The notes under the pieces were generated by a model, which saw nothing but the letters and a program-made list of their open reading frames with translations, was not told where the DNA came from and ran no database searches. Both the position numbers and the translations under genes were made by a program. Below are positions 27,813 through 35,882 of a stretch of DNA of 64,000 nucleotides, one piece after another (the stretch's first letter is position 1; each line of letters begins with the position of its first letter). The stretch is from Janthinobacterium fluminis (lineage in GTDB: Bacteria; Pseudomonadota; Gammaproteobacteria; Burkholderiales; Burkholderiaceae_D), in the NCBI RefSeq assembly GCF_028595325.1, contig NZ_JAQQXR010000001.1, positions 372,001 to 436,000 on the forward strand. Direction: 5' to 3'.

Positions 27813-28400
27813 ATGAAACAACTTCCTAGCCGCATCGTCGTCGGCGCCAGCCTGTTGCTGGCGTTCCAGTTCGCCCACGCCCAGACGCGCACCCTGAATA
27901 TTGCTTTGGTCACCCAGGAGCATAGCCAATGGTGCTGGGCGGGCGCCAGCCGGGCGGTGCTCAATTTCTATAATAAAAACCCCAGTCAATGCCAGATCGT
28001 CAATTGGGCGTTCGGCTTGAATTACGCCTGCGGCAATAGCAACTTCAATTGGAATAGTAATGCGAACCAGCCGAATAATATGTACGGCAGCAATGGCAGC
28101 GTGCAAAACATATTAAAGGCGTGGAGCGTGCCGAATACCGCGTACAGCGTGGCCTCGTCGTGGAACAGCGTCGTCGCCGATATCAACGCCAACCGGCCGT
28201 TCGTGATCCGCTACGGCTGGCGCAGCGGCGGCGGCCATATCATGGTGGGGCGCGGTTATGAGACGGCGAACGGCAGCAACTACATCTACATCATGAACCC
28301 GTGGCCGGGGGAAGGGCAGACCTACCGCAGCTACAATTCGGCGGTGTCGGCCTCCGACCACCAGTGGACCCACACCCAGCGCATGAACATCAACGGTTAG
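27813..28400 (+). CDS. Secreted papain-like cysteine protease (C39/C70-like)
   Basis: A 195-residue exported protein: signal peptide ending in AHAQ (~24), then a compact papain-like domain. The catalytic Cys lies in QEHSQWCWAGASRAVLNFY, His in SGGGHIMVGRGY, and Asn in YIMNPWPGEG, giving the Cys-His-Asn order. The QWCWA motif is typical of small secreted C39-like and AvrRpt2-like (C70) proteases. Base composition is lower in GC than its neighbours (many AAT codons), suggesting foreign origin or a strong bias to Asn. A palindrome follows 16 nt after the stop. Confidence 0.83.
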   Translation: MKQLPSRIVVGASLLLAFQFAHAQTRTLNIALVTQEHSQWCWAGASRAVLNFYNKNPSQCQIVNWAFGLNYACGNSNFNWNSNANQPNNMYGSNGSVQNILKAWSVPNTAYSVASSWNSVVADINANRPFVIRYGWRSGGGHIMVGRGYETANGSNYIYIMNPWPGEGQTYRSYNSAVSASDHQWTHTQRMNING

Positions 28401-28416
28401 AACGGCTTCGGCGGCT

Positions 28417-28489
28417 TTGGGGACAGACCACGATTTCCAAGAAACTATTTCCTGAAAATAGTTTCTTGGAAATCGTGGTCTGTCCCCAA
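28417..28489. repeat. 73-nt palindrome, GGGGACAGACCACGATTT family, copy 3
   Basis: Arms share the core GGGGACAGACCACGATTT and continue inward as CCAAGAAACTATTT with its complement around a five-base loop. This is the longest inner arm of the family. It begins 16 nt after the protease stop codon. Confidence 0.88.
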
Positions 28490-28737
28490 GTTTCGTGGCG
28501 GCGCCGCGCTGGCGGAACGCGCACCACACCTTTGATTAAGATCATATCTGCCCCGTCTCGCTAACGTAGTCTTGTGTCTCGTGCTGCAGACGTGTCGTCC
28601 AGCGGACCAAGGACGATGCTGTTTTCACCGCGTGCAGTCTCGGCAACGCGACCTTCGGCATTGTCCGATAGGTGTGCCTGTCTCGCAGTACCGAAAGCAA
28701 ACCCATCCCATCACCGACTATTTTTTTCGAGGCATTT
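28490..28737 (+). other. Upstream region of the phasin gene, no gene seen
   Basis: About 250 nt with no convincing reading frame. GAGG at 28729 is the ribosome binding site of the phasin. A T-run (28721-28727) lies just before it. No clear promoter hexamers. Confidence 0.4.
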
Positions 28738-29415
28738 ATGTATCCATTCAATCGCTCTGTCACACCGGCTGCCAAGACCCATCTGGACGCGCAGCTGTCT
28801 TTTTTTAACGCCATGTCCAAATCGCTGTTTCGCTCGGCCCAGCAATTCACCGATCTGAATATGCAACTGGTTCAAACGCTGCTGGAGGAAACGACCTCGG
28901 CCAGCCACGAGATGATCACCGCGGAACAGCCGACGGAACTGTTGAACGCGGCCGCCGCCCATGCCCAACCGGCCGCCGGGAAGGTGCGCGCCTATCAGCA
29001 GCATGTGTCGCGCCTGGCCGCCGATACCCAGGTCGACCTGGCCAAGGTGGCCGAAGAGCATGTGTCGGAAACGAGCCGCACCGCCAAGGCGCTGGCCGAC
29101 GAAGTGGCCCGCGTGGCGACCGAGGAAACGGAAAAGAGCATGCGCAGCCAGCAGGACGCGATGAAACGTTTCGCCGACCCGTTCGAGCAATTCGCCGACG
29201 GCATGCAGCACCGCCAGGTTCGGGGCAATGAAATGCGCGGCAGCGAAAACCTGCAGAGCGCCGGCCAAGGCGGCATGGAAGGCCGCGAAGGCCAGGGTTC
29301 GATGCAAGGCGGCAGCGCCCAGGGTTCGGGCATGCATGCGAGCGCCGCCCAGCAGGCCGCGCAGCAAAGCGCCGCCCAGGCCGGCAAGCAGCAGCCCGGC
29401 GCCCGCAAAGAGTAA
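28738..29415 (+). CDS. Phasin-family protein (polyhydroxyalkanoate granule-associated)
   Basis: The start is the ATG at 28738, with GAGG just upstream; an earlier in-frame start at 28672 lacks a ribosome binding site. The 225-residue protein has the phasin N-terminal pattern (AAKTHLDAQLSFFNAMSKS, FTDLNMQLVQTLLEET), an amphipathic helical region to ~150 with MKRFADPFEQFADG, and a Gly/Gln/Ala-rich low-complexity tail that is unusual for plain PhaP. Phasins coat PHA granules and control their size and number. No pha genes are adjacent. Confidence 0.82.
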   Translation: MYPFNRSVTPAAKTHLDAQLSFFNAMSKSLFRSAQQFTDLNMQLVQTLLEETTSASHEMITAEQPTELLNAAAAHAQPAAGKVRAYQQHVSRLAADTQVDLAKVAEEHVSETSRTAKALADEVARVATEETEKSMRSQQDAMKRFADPFEQFADGMQHRQVRGNEMRGSENLQSAGQGGMEGREGQGSMQGGSAQGSGMHASAAQQAAQQSAAQAGKQQPGARKE

Positions 29416-29451
29416 TGACCTCGCGGGCCATGCGCGGGCATGGCCGCCAGC

Positions 29452-29481
29452 GCCCGGCCGACTGTGGCCGGGTTTTTTTTT
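29452..29481 (+). terminator. Intrinsic terminator after the phasin gene
   Basis: A GC-rich stem (CCCGGCC / GGCCGGG) with a six-base loop is followed by nine T residues. It lies 37 nt past the stop codon. Confidence 0.9.
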
Positions 29482-29579
29482 GCGCCGTCGCAGCGGGGCC
29501 GGCGCGGAACTGGCGCCGCGCCACGGCATCCAATGTACAAGTTTGTCATCCTCGTACACCTTGGAAGGAGTGCCGGACC

Positions 29580-30065
29580 ATGAAAGCGAAATTTGCACTA
29601 TTGATGGCTTGCGGCGTGGCCTGCGGCGCCGCGCTGGCGCAGAGCGGCGCCGCCGGCAGGGATGTCGCGGCGCACCTGGCGCCGACGACGGAAAACGGCG
29701 TCACCTATCTGTGCGGCGGCATCGGCTCGACCGAGGCCGCGCAAATGAAGCGCGACGCCTCGGCCTATAACCTGATGCTGACCTTTGCCGAGAACACGGG
29801 CGCCTACCTGGCCAACGTCGGCGTCAACATCAGCGATGCGCGCGGCAACACCATCCTCGAGACCACTTGCGACGCGCCCATCATGCTGGTCAATTTCCCG
29901 AAGGCGGGCACGTACCGGGTCAAGGCCGAGGTAGACGGCCATCCGTTGAACCGCGTCGTCAGGGTGAGCGGCCGCGGCCGCCACAGTGCCGTCTCGATGG
30001 TGTGGCCGAGCCGGCTCATCGAGCCTGCGCCGGCCGGCAATTTGCAGGGCGCGCTGGCGCCTTAG
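29580..30065 (+). CDS. Secreted small protein with carboxypeptidase-regulatory-like fold, function unknown
   Basis: The start is the ATG at 29580, directly behind an excellent ribosome binding site (GGAAGGAG). The 161-residue protein has a signal peptide ending in ALAQ (~21) and one beta-rich domain (YNLMLTFAENTGAYLANVGV, ISDARGNTILETTCDAPIM, FPKAGTYRVKAEVDGHP) reminiscent of transthyretin-like or carboxypeptidase regulatory-like domains. Two Cys (YLCGG, TTCDA) could form a disulfide in the periplasm. It is monocistronic and convergent with the ArgP-type gene. Confidence 0.75.
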   Translation: MKAKFALLMACGVACGAALAQSGAAGRDVAAHLAPTTENGVTYLCGGIGSTEAAQMKRDASAYNLMLTFAENTGAYLANVGVNISDARGNTILETTCDAPIMLVNFPKAGTYRVKAEVDGHPLNRVVRVSGRGRHSAVSMVWPSRLIEPAPAGNLQGALAP

Positions 30066-30082
30066 CGGCCCGGCCCGCGCCC

Positions 30083-30976
30083 TCATGGCGCTTGCCGCAG
30101 CCGCTTCCTCGCCGTGGCGATAATCTGCGCCGAGAGCCGGCGCGTCAGCGGCGTCTGGATATCCCAGGCGTGCCAGATCAGCGGCACGTCGAGGCCGGCT
30201 CCCGGCACCACCTCGACCAGGGTGCCGGCCGCCAGCTCTGCGCCCACCTGCAATAGCGGCACCATGCCATAGGCGACGCCGGCTTCGATGAAGCGCACGA
30301 AGGCTTCCGACGAGGCCAGCGAGTGCCGCGGATAGCGTTGCGGCGCGCCCAGCTGCTGCAGCACATAGCGGTCCAGCAGCGCGTCGCGCTGGTCGAACAC
30401 CAGCGCCGGCGCCCGCCGCACCGCGTCGGCCGTGAAGCCGCCGCCAAACCAGCGCTCGGCAAAGGCAGGCGCGGCCGCGCAGATGTAGTGCATGACGCCC
30501 AGCGGCGTCGACGTGGTGCCGGCCACTTGCACCGTCTCGCTCGTCACGCAAGCGAACACGCGGCCCTCGCGTAGCTGGCTCAGCGTGTGGTCCTGGTCGT
30601 CGAGGCGGATGTCGAGCGTGCACGAGGGCGGCGTCAGCAGCGGCTCCAGCGCCTCCAGTATCCACGTCGCCGCGCTGTCGGCGTTGACGGCAATCGCCAG
30701 GGCCGGCAATTGCGCGCTCGGGCCGGCGGGCGCCTCGAGCGCCGCTTCCAGCAGCCGGACTTGGCGGAAGTGGGCGATCAGCCGCTGCCCGGCCGCGGTC
30801 GCCTGGGGCGGCTGGCTGCGCACGACCAGCAGTGTGCCGGCGGCGTTTTCCAGCGTGCGTATGCGCTGCGAGACGGCCGGCTGGCTGATCGCCAGCGCCG
30901 CCGCGGCCTTCTCGAAGCTGCCGTGGCCGATGACGGCGTCGAGCGCGGCCAGCGCGCGGTAGTCGATAGCTCTCAT
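30083..30976 (-). CDS. argP: LysR-family regulator, ArgP/LysG type
   Basis: A 297-residue LTTR: winged helix at ~1-65 (ALDAVIGHGSFEKAAAALAI then SQPAVSQRIRTLE) and an effector domain from ~90. The segments LAIAVNADSAATWILEAL, DDQDHTLSQLREG and the C-terminal GTLVEVVPGAGLDVPLIWHAW are those of ArgP/LysG. In the family it senses lysine and arginine and activates the divergent amino-acid exporter gene. Here the divergent neighbour is exactly such an exporter, 89 nt away. Auto-regulation is likely because an inverted repeat covers its start codon. Confidence 0.88.
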   Translation of the reverse strand: MRAIDYRALAALDAVIGHGSFEKAAAALAISQPAVSQRIRTLENAAGTLLVVRSQPPQATAAGQRLIAHFRQVRLLEAALEAPAGPSAQLPALAIAVNADSAATWILEALEPLLTPPSCTLDIRLDDQDHTLSQLREGRVFACVTSETVQVAGTTSTPLGVMHYICAAAPAFAERWFGGGFTADAVRRAPALVFDQRDALLDRYVLQQLGAPQRYPRHSLASSEAFVRFIEAGVAYGMVPLLQVGAELAAGTLVEVVPGAGLDVPLIWHAWDIQTPLTRRLSAQIIATARKRLRQAP

Positions 30977-31015
30977 AAGCGGCTCTTATGCTTGGTAAAT
31001 AATATTCATTATACT
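30974..31015. promoter_or_regulatory. Divergent control region of the ArgP/exporter pair
   Basis: CATAAG-N5-CTTATG, an inverted repeat with LysR-type spacing, spans 30974-30990 and includes the regulator's start codon. A -10-like TATACT for the exporter lies at 31010-31015, within the A+T-rich stretch ATAATATTCATTATAC. The -35 is poor, as expected of an activated promoter. Confidence 0.5.
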
Positions 31016-31065
31016 TATAGTAGCGCTTGCCCTATGCTGCCCCCCATTCAAACGACGGAGGCGCT

Positions 31066-31671
31066 ATGCACAGTGCGGTATTTCTCAAGGGGCTGGGAAT
31101 GGGCGCGGGCCTGGTTGTGGCCATCGGCACGCAGAACGCCTTCGTGCTGCGGCAGGGCTTGCAGCGCCAATACGTGCTCAGCTGCGTCTGCATCTGCGTC
31201 GTCTGCGACGTGCTGCTGATCGCCGCCGGCGTCGCCGGCATGGGCAGCCTGATCGCCGGCCATCCGGCCCTGCTGTTGTGGATCAAGACGGCCGGCGCGC
31301 TTTTTCTCGTCGGTTACGGCATGCGCGCGGCCCGCGCCGCGTGGCGCCCGGCGCCGCCGGCGGCCGCGGCGGCGCAGCCGCCGGCCAGCCACCTGGCCGT
31401 CGCCACGGCGGCGTTCGCCTTCAGCCTGCTCAACCCGCACGTCTACCTCGACACCGTCATCCTGCTGGGCTCGATAGGCGGCCAGCAGGCCGGGGCGGGG
31501 CGCTGGCACTTCGCCGCCGGCGCCATCGTCGCCTCGGTGCTGTGGTTTATCAGCCTGGGCTTCGGCGCGCGCCTGCTGGCGCCGCTGTTCGCCCGGCCCT
31601 CGGCCTGGCGCGTGCTGGACGCCCTCGTCGCCCTCGTCATGTGGGCGATCGCGCTGTCCCTGTTTCTCTAA
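31066..31671 (+). CDS. argO: LysE/ArgO-family basic amino-acid exporter
   Basis: A 201-residue inner-membrane protein with about six helices. The N-terminal LysE signature GMGAGLVVAIGTQNAFVLRQG and the central FSLLNPHVYLDTVILLGSIG mark the LysE/ArgO branch rather than RhtB. GGAG stands 6 nt before the ATG at 31066. The substrate is probably arginine and/or lysine, supported by the divergent ArgP-type regulator. The stop codon abuts a palindromic repeat. Confidence 0.9.
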   Translation: MHSAVFLKGLGMGAGLVVAIGTQNAFVLRQGLQRQYVLSCVCICVVCDVLLIAAGVAGMGSLIAGHPALLLWIKTAGALFLVGYGMRAARAAWRPAPPAAAAAQPPASHLAVATAAFAFSLLNPHVYLDTVILLGSIGGQQAGAGRWHFAAGAIVASVLWFISLGFGARLLAPLFARPSAWRVLDALVALVMWAIALSLFL

Positions 31672-31733
31672 GCTGGGGACAGACCACGATTTTCGGGAAA
31701 TATTTTCCAGAAAATCGTGGTCTGTCCCCGGCT
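31671..31733. repeat. 63-nt palindrome, GGGGACAGACCACGATTT family, copy 4
   Basis: The core GGGGACAGACCACGATTTTC and its complement flank a shorter, imperfect centre (GGGAAATATTTTCCAG). The arm begins at the last base of the exporter stop codon. A T:G pair at the fourth arm position shows slight decay. Confidence 0.85.
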
Positions 31734-31778
31734 GGTCTTTCCTGTAACATGATGGCTTCCCGCTTTTTGAGAGTTTCC

Positions 31779-32273
31779 ATGCAGTTATTGCTCCTTATTC
31801 CGGCCATCGGCGTCATATATTGGGTGTTCAAGAGCAGGGCGCCGTCGCGGCGCGATGCCGCTGCGGCGCCGCTGCGCAAGCATGTGCTGGCGCCGCCGGC
31901 GTCCGCACCCGCCTGCCACTGGCAGGACGGCGGCCGCTACGCCACCGAGGTGGTGGTCGAGTCGGCATTCCAGGGCGTCATCCGCGCGCTGGCCGGCGAA
32001 CCCGGCGAGCGCGGCGCCGACGCGCCATTCCCGGCCGTGCTGGTGCCGGACGACCTCAACGCCTACGACGACAAGGCCGTCGCCGTGTTCGTCGCCGGCC
32101 AGCTGGTCGGCTACCTGGCCCGCGAAGACGCGCTGAACCTGCGCCGCAAACTGGGGCGCGGCGGCATGGCCGGCTTGCCGACGTCCTGCGACGCCAGGGT
32201 GCGCGGCGGCGGCCTGTGGCAGGGCAAGCGCCTCAGTTACAACGTCGTGCTCGACATTCCATCCTTCGACTGA
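31779..32273 (+). CDS. Membrane-anchored HIRAN-like domain protein
   Basis: The start is the ATG at 31779 with GAGAG before it (an ATG pair at 31749 lacks a binding site). The 164-residue protein has one N-terminal membrane helix (MQLLLLIPAIGVIYWVF), a basic linker, and a domain from ~50 resembling HIRAN (YATEVVVESAFQGVIRALAG, LVPDDLNAYDDKAVAVFVAG, then QLVGYLAREDA). HIRAN domains bind DNA ends in helicases; small membrane-anchored versions have no known function. It precedes the thioredoxin gene by 9 nt, so the two are likely co-transcribed. Confidence 0.7.
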   Translation: MQLLLLIPAIGVIYWVFKSRAPSRRDAAAAPLRKHVLAPPASAPACHWQDGGRYATEVVVESAFQGVIRALAGEPGERGADAPFPAVLVPDDLNAYDDKAVAVFVAGQLVGYLAREDALNLRRKLGRGGMAGLPTSCDARVRGGGLWQGKRLSYNVVLDIPSFD

Positions 32274-32282
32274 GAGCCGGCG

Positions 32283-32741
32283 ATGAACCCATCCACCCAG
32301 CCCGAGTCGCTGCACATCGTCTGCCCCCACTGCGACGCGGTGAACCGGCTGCCGGCCGCCAGGCTCGGCCAGCAACCGAGCTGCGGCAAATGCCAGAAGG
32401 ACCTGTTCGGCGGCCAGGCCGTCGAGCTGGCCAGTGCGCGCTTTCTGAAGCACATCGAACGCAACGATATCCCCGTACTGGTCGACTTCTGGGCGCCGTG
32501 GTGCGGCCCGTGCCGCTCGATGGCGCCGGCCTACGCGCTGGCGGCGCAACAGCTGGAGCCGCGTTTCCGCGTCGTCAAGGTCAATACGGAGGCGGCGCAG
32601 GATATCGGGGCGCGCTTCGCGATCCGCAGCATCCCGACGCTGGCGCTGTTCCGCAACGGCCGCGAAGTGGCGCGCCAAGCGGGCGCGATGGATGCCGCCA
32701 ACATCATGGCGTGGGCGCGCGACAAGGCCCGGCTGGCATGA
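32283..32741 (+). CDS. trxC: Thioredoxin 2 (zinc-ribbon thioredoxin)
   Basis: A 152-residue thioredoxin with the TrxC layout: an N-terminal zinc ribbon with two C-x-x-C pairs (VCPHCDAVN, SCGKCQKDL) and the active site WAPWCGPCRSMAP, followed by SIPTLALFRNGRE with the cis-Pro. TrxC reduces protein disulfides and is usually induced by oxidative stress. Its stop overlaps the next start (ATGA), coupling it to the racemase gene. Confidence 0.93.
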   Translation: MNPSTQPESLHIVCPHCDAVNRLPAARLGQQPSCGKCQKDLFGGQAVELASARFLKHIERNDIPVLVDFWAPWCGPCRSMAPAYALAAQQLEPRFRVVKVNTEAAQDIGARFAIRSIPTLALFRNGREVARQAGAMDAANIMAWARDKARLA

Positions 32742-33427
32742 AGACCATCGGACTGATAGGTGGCATAGGCTGGGCTTCCACGGCCGAATACTACCGTCTC
32801 ATCAACGAGTCGGTCGGCGCGCGCCTGGGCGACGCGCACAGTGCAAAAATCATCCTGCTCAGCCTTGACCAGTACGATTTCACATCGCGCGCGGCGCAAG
32901 ACGAGCGCGCCGCGATCCTCGACTTTCTGGTCGGCGAGGCGGCGCGCCTGAAGGCCGCCGGCGCCGATTTTTTCCTTTTCTGCGCGAACGGCGTGCACCG
33001 CTTCGCCGACGATCTGATTCCGCGCATCGGAATGCCGTTTATCAGCATCGTCGAGGCGACGGCGCAGCGGGTGCAGGCGTCGGGCTTGAAGGCGGTCGGG
33101 CTGCTGGGTGTGAAACAGACGATGGCGGGACGGTTTTACCACGACCGCCTGGAGTCCTGCGGCGTGGCCACCCTGACCCCGGCGGAACGCGACCAGGATT
33201 TGATTCACCAGATTATTTACACGGAGCTGGTGCATAACCGTTTGAGCGACGCGAGCCGCGCCGTCTTCGTCCGCGTTATCAAGGAGCTGGAGAACGCCGG
33301 CGCCGGCGGCGTGATTTTGGGCTGCACCGAGATTCCGCTGCTGATCGGCCAGCACGACGTCGACATCCCCATCTTCAACACCACCGAAATTCATTGCGAG
33401 GCGGCCGTGGAATTCGCGCTGCGCTAG
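32738..33427 (+). CDS. Aspartate/glutamate racemase-family protein
   Basis: A 229-residue protein of the Asp/Glu/hydantoin racemase superfamily: MKTIGLIGGIGWASTAEYYR at the N-terminus, the first catalytic Cys region FFLFCANGVHRFAD and the second in VILGCTEIPLLI. Both Cys are kept, though the usual CNT after the first is CAN here. It probably inter-converts L- and D-amino acids; broad-specificity members act on several. ATGA overlap with trxC indicates co-translation. Confidence 0.87.
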   Translation: MKTIGLIGGIGWASTAEYYRLINESVGARLGDAHSAKIILLSLDQYDFTSRAAQDERAAILDFLVGEAARLKAAGADFFLFCANGVHRFADDLIPRIGMPFISIVEATAQRVQASGLKAVGLLGVKQTMAGRFYHDRLESCGVATLTPAERDQDLIHQIIYTELVHNRLSDASRAVFVRVIKELENAGAGGVILGCTEIPLLIGQHDVDIPIFNTTEIHCEAAVEFALR

Positions 33428-33469
33428 TTCTCCTTGAGGCGGGATTCGGCCTGGCCCGCGCCGATTGAC

Positions 33470-34369
33470 TTAGTCGAACTGCCGCGCCAGCCACTGCCCG
33501 ATGCCGTCGATGCTGCGGAAGTCGCTCACCGAGCGGCAGGCGATGCCGGGATGGCGCGCCTGCAGCATGCGCGCCAGCGCCGCGCCCGGCCCCAACTCCA
33601 GCGCCACCGTGATGCCCGCCTCGGCGCAGGCGTCCATGCAGTCCATCCAGCGTATCGTCTCGGCCAGCTGGCGCGACAGGTGCTCGACCGCCGCCGCCTT
33701 GCCGGCGATTATGTTGGCGGCTATACCCGACAGCAGCGGCGTGTGCTGCGCGGCGAAGCTGGTCGCGCCCAGCGCGGCGGCGAACGGCGCCACCGCCGCC
33801 GCCATGTACGGCGTGTGCGCGGCGACGTCCACCGGCAGGCGCTTGCTGCGGCCGCCCGCCGCCGCGACGCTCTGCGCCAGTGCCTCAAGCGCGGCCGCCG
33901 GCCCGCCGGCGATGCAACTGTCCTCGCCGGTGATAATCGCCATATGGCAGCCTTGCGCCGCGAGCAGTTCGCGGGTCCGCGCCAGCGCCAGGCCGGAGAC
34001 GGCGGCCAGCGCCTGCTCCGGCTGGGCCGCCAGGCAGCCGTCCATCAAGCCGGCGCGCGTGTGCGCCAGCGCCATCGCGTCGCGCGGCGCCAGCGCGCCC
34101 GCGACGCCGTAGGCGGCCAGTTCGCCGATGCTGTAGCCGGCCACCAGCGCGGGCGCCGGCGCGACGTCGCGGAGCGCTTCCCACATCGCCAGACTGGCGG
34201 CGACGATCAGCGGCTGCGCGACGCGGTTGGCGAACAGCGGCGCCGGGTCGGCCGGCAGCGCGCTTTGTTGCAGCAGCGCGGCGGCGCGCGCGTGCGTGCG
34301 CGCCAGATCGAACATGGCGCCGTGCTGGCCGCCCTGGCCGGAGCACAGTATCAGCAGGCGCCGGCTCAT
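33470..34369 (-). CDS. mdcH: Malonyl-CoA:ACP transacylase of malonate decarboxylase
   Basis: The start is the ATG at 34369, which overlaps the mdcB stop (ATGA). The 299-residue protein has the acyltransferase fold with SGQGGQHGAM at the N-terminus and the nucleophile elbow GYSIGELAAYG, and a His in VDVAAHTPYM. It loads malonyl from malonyl-CoA onto the acetylated ACP once to start the cycle. It is the last gene of the mdc operon; no malonate transporter gene follows. Confidence 0.92.
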   Translation of the reverse strand: MSRRLLILCSGQGGQHGAMFDLARTHARAAALLQQSALPADPAPLFANRVAQPLIVAASLAMWEALRDVAPAPALVAGYSIGELAAYGVAGALAPRDAMALAHTRAGLMDGCLAAQPEQALAAVSGLALARTRELLAAQGCHMAIITGEDSCIAGGPAAALEALAQSVAAAGGRSKRLPVDVAAHTPYMAAAVAPFAAALGATSFAAQHTPLLSGIAANIIAGKAAAVEHLSRQLAETIRWMDCMDACAEAGITVALELGPGAALARMLQARHPGIACRSVSDFRSIDGIGQWLARQFD

Positions 34370-35229
34370 GCGAGCCCGCGCGCGACGGCGGCGTGCACCA
34401 GGCAGGTGGCGGCCAGCAGGTCGGCCGCGCCGCCCGGCGACAGCCTGCGGCCGACGAACAGGCGGTGGCAGCTCAGCGCCTCCTCCTGCCACTGCGGATG
34501 GGCGGTGCCGCCCAGCGCCAGAAAGCGCCGCGCCTGCTGCTTCACGGTCTGCGCGCCGTCGCTGCCGCCGCGGTGGAAGACGTTGCTGTCGCTGATGTGC
34601 GCCATCAGCGCGAACAAGGCGTCGATGCAGGCGTGGCGCATGCCGCGTCCGGCCCCCAGCGTGTTGTGCAGCGCCGGCAGGCCGACCTCGAACACGGACG
34701 GCAGCCCCAGCGCGCCTTCCTCGCGCGCGCCGCCGGCCGGGCGCGGCCCCTGCCGGCACGGCGCCGCCGCGTGCATGTGCGCGGCCAGTTCGTCGCCCCA
34801 GCGCGTCAGCAGGATCGCCCGCAGCGCCGCCGCCGACAGGTCGGTGCGCCGCGCGCGCGCCTGGCCGATGGCCGCGCACAGCAGGCCGAGGCTGAAGATC
34901 GCGCCGCGGTGCGTGTTCACGCCGCCGGTCACCCGCAGCATGCGCAGCTCGGCGTCGATGCCGAGCCGTTTCAGCGCGGCGAAGGGCGCGCCGTCGATGC
35001 CGGCCTGGCAGATGCGGGCGAAGTAGTGGCGCAGCGCGAACAGGCTGCGCATGAAGGTGACGGCCGTCATGTCGTCGTGGCTGCCGTTGTCGAGCAGCGA
35101 TACCAGCCCCGGTTTGGGATGCAGCGTCAGTTCGGCGTGTAGGCAGCGCACCGCCAGGCGCGCCGTGCCGTGGCAGAAGGCGCGGTCCGCGCGCGCGCGC
35201 GGCGCCGGGGACGCTGCGGCGCGCTGCAT
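34366..35229 (-). CDS. mdcB: Triphosphoribosyl-dephospho-CoA synthase
   Basis: The start is the ATG at 35229, which overlaps the mdcG stop by one base. The 287-residue protein matches the CitG/MdcB family: HAELTLHPKPGLVSLLDNGS, THRGAIFSLGLLCAA and HISDSNVFHRGG. It makes the precursor of the ACP prosthetic group, 2'-(5''-triphosphoribosyl)-3'-dephospho-CoA, from ATP and dephospho-CoA. Placed between mdcG and mdcH in a tightly overlapped operon. Confidence 0.92.
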   Translation of the reverse strand: MQRAAASPAPRARADRAFCHGTARLAVRCLHAELTLHPKPGLVSLLDNGSHDDMTAVTFMRSLFALRHYFARICQAGIDGAPFAALKRLGIDAELRMLRVTGGVNTHRGAIFSLGLLCAAIGQARARRTDLSAAALRAILLTRWGDELAAHMHAAAPCRQGPRPAGGAREEGALGLPSVFEVGLPALHNTLGAGRGMRHACIDALFALMAHISDSNVFHRGGSDGAQTVKQQARRFLALGGTAHPQWQEEALSCHRLFVGRRLSPGGAADLLAATCLVHAAVARGLA

Positions 35230-35882
35230 CACTCGCTCCGCAGCGTCGCGAGCAGCGACTCCAGCGGCGCCAGGCGCACCGCGCCGCTGCCTTTGGCGAG
35301 CACGTGGGCCGGATGCTGGACAGCCGCGCGCCACTCCTTCCATGCCACCGCCTCGCCGTTCGGGAAGACGATTTCGCCGTCCAGTGGCAGCGTCGCGCCG
35401 AAGGTGCTCAGCAACGCCAGGCCGGAGCGCAGTTGCTGCGCCGTGGCCGGGTAGAACAGTATGTCGATGTCGGAGGAGGGCTGCAGATACGCCTGTCCGG
35501 TCAGCGTCTGCAGCGCCAGCGAGCCGTACACCCGCAGGCTCAGGCCGACGCTGTCGTCGTTCAGCAGCGCCAGTTGGCGGCGCCATTTTTCCGGCGCCGT
35601 CGCCAGCACCGCCTTCAGCGACAGCGGCGGGGTGCTGCGCGCCACCTGCGCCGCCGGCGCGCGCAGGGCGATGCGCAGCTTGGCGCCGCTGGCCGGGTCG
35701 GGCGGCAGGGCCAGCCCCAGGCACAGCTCGTCGTCGCCGGCATCGTCGTCGCGGCGGCGCGACACCAGCGGCCAGTCGGCGGCCTGCCAGCGCGCCAGCA
35801 CCCCGGCGTGCTCGGGCGCGGCGGCGCCGGCCGCCCGCCAGCCGTCGGCCGTCAGCCAGACCAGGCTATGCCGCGCGTACAT
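35229..35882 (-). CDS. mdcG: Phosphoribosyl-dephospho-CoA transferase (holo-ACP synthase)
   Basis: A 217-residue nucleotidyltransferase with the motif YGSLALQTLTGQAYLQPSSD followed by IDILF, the G-S and D-x-D signature of the fold. It attaches the prosthetic group made by MdcB to the MdcC carrier protein. The start lies inside the end of mdcE (17-nt overlap), so translation is probably coupled. Confidence 0.92.
   Translation of the reverse strand: MYARHSLVWLTADGWRAAGAAAPEHAGVLARWQAADWPLVSRRRDDDAGDDELCLGLALPPDPASGAKLRIALRAPAAQVARSTPPLSLKAVLATAPEKWRRQLALLNDDSVGLSLRVYGSLALQTLTGQAYLQPSSDIDILFYPATAQQLRSGLALLSTFGATLPLDGEIVFPNGEAVAWKEWRAAVQHPAHVLAKGSGAVRLAPLESLLATLRSE

Noticed and set aside
31278..31778. 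Longer N-terminal extension of the HIRAN-like protein
   Set aside because: The upstream part of that frame lies inside the amino-acid exporter gene in another frame and across a palindrome; the start at 31779 has a binding site.
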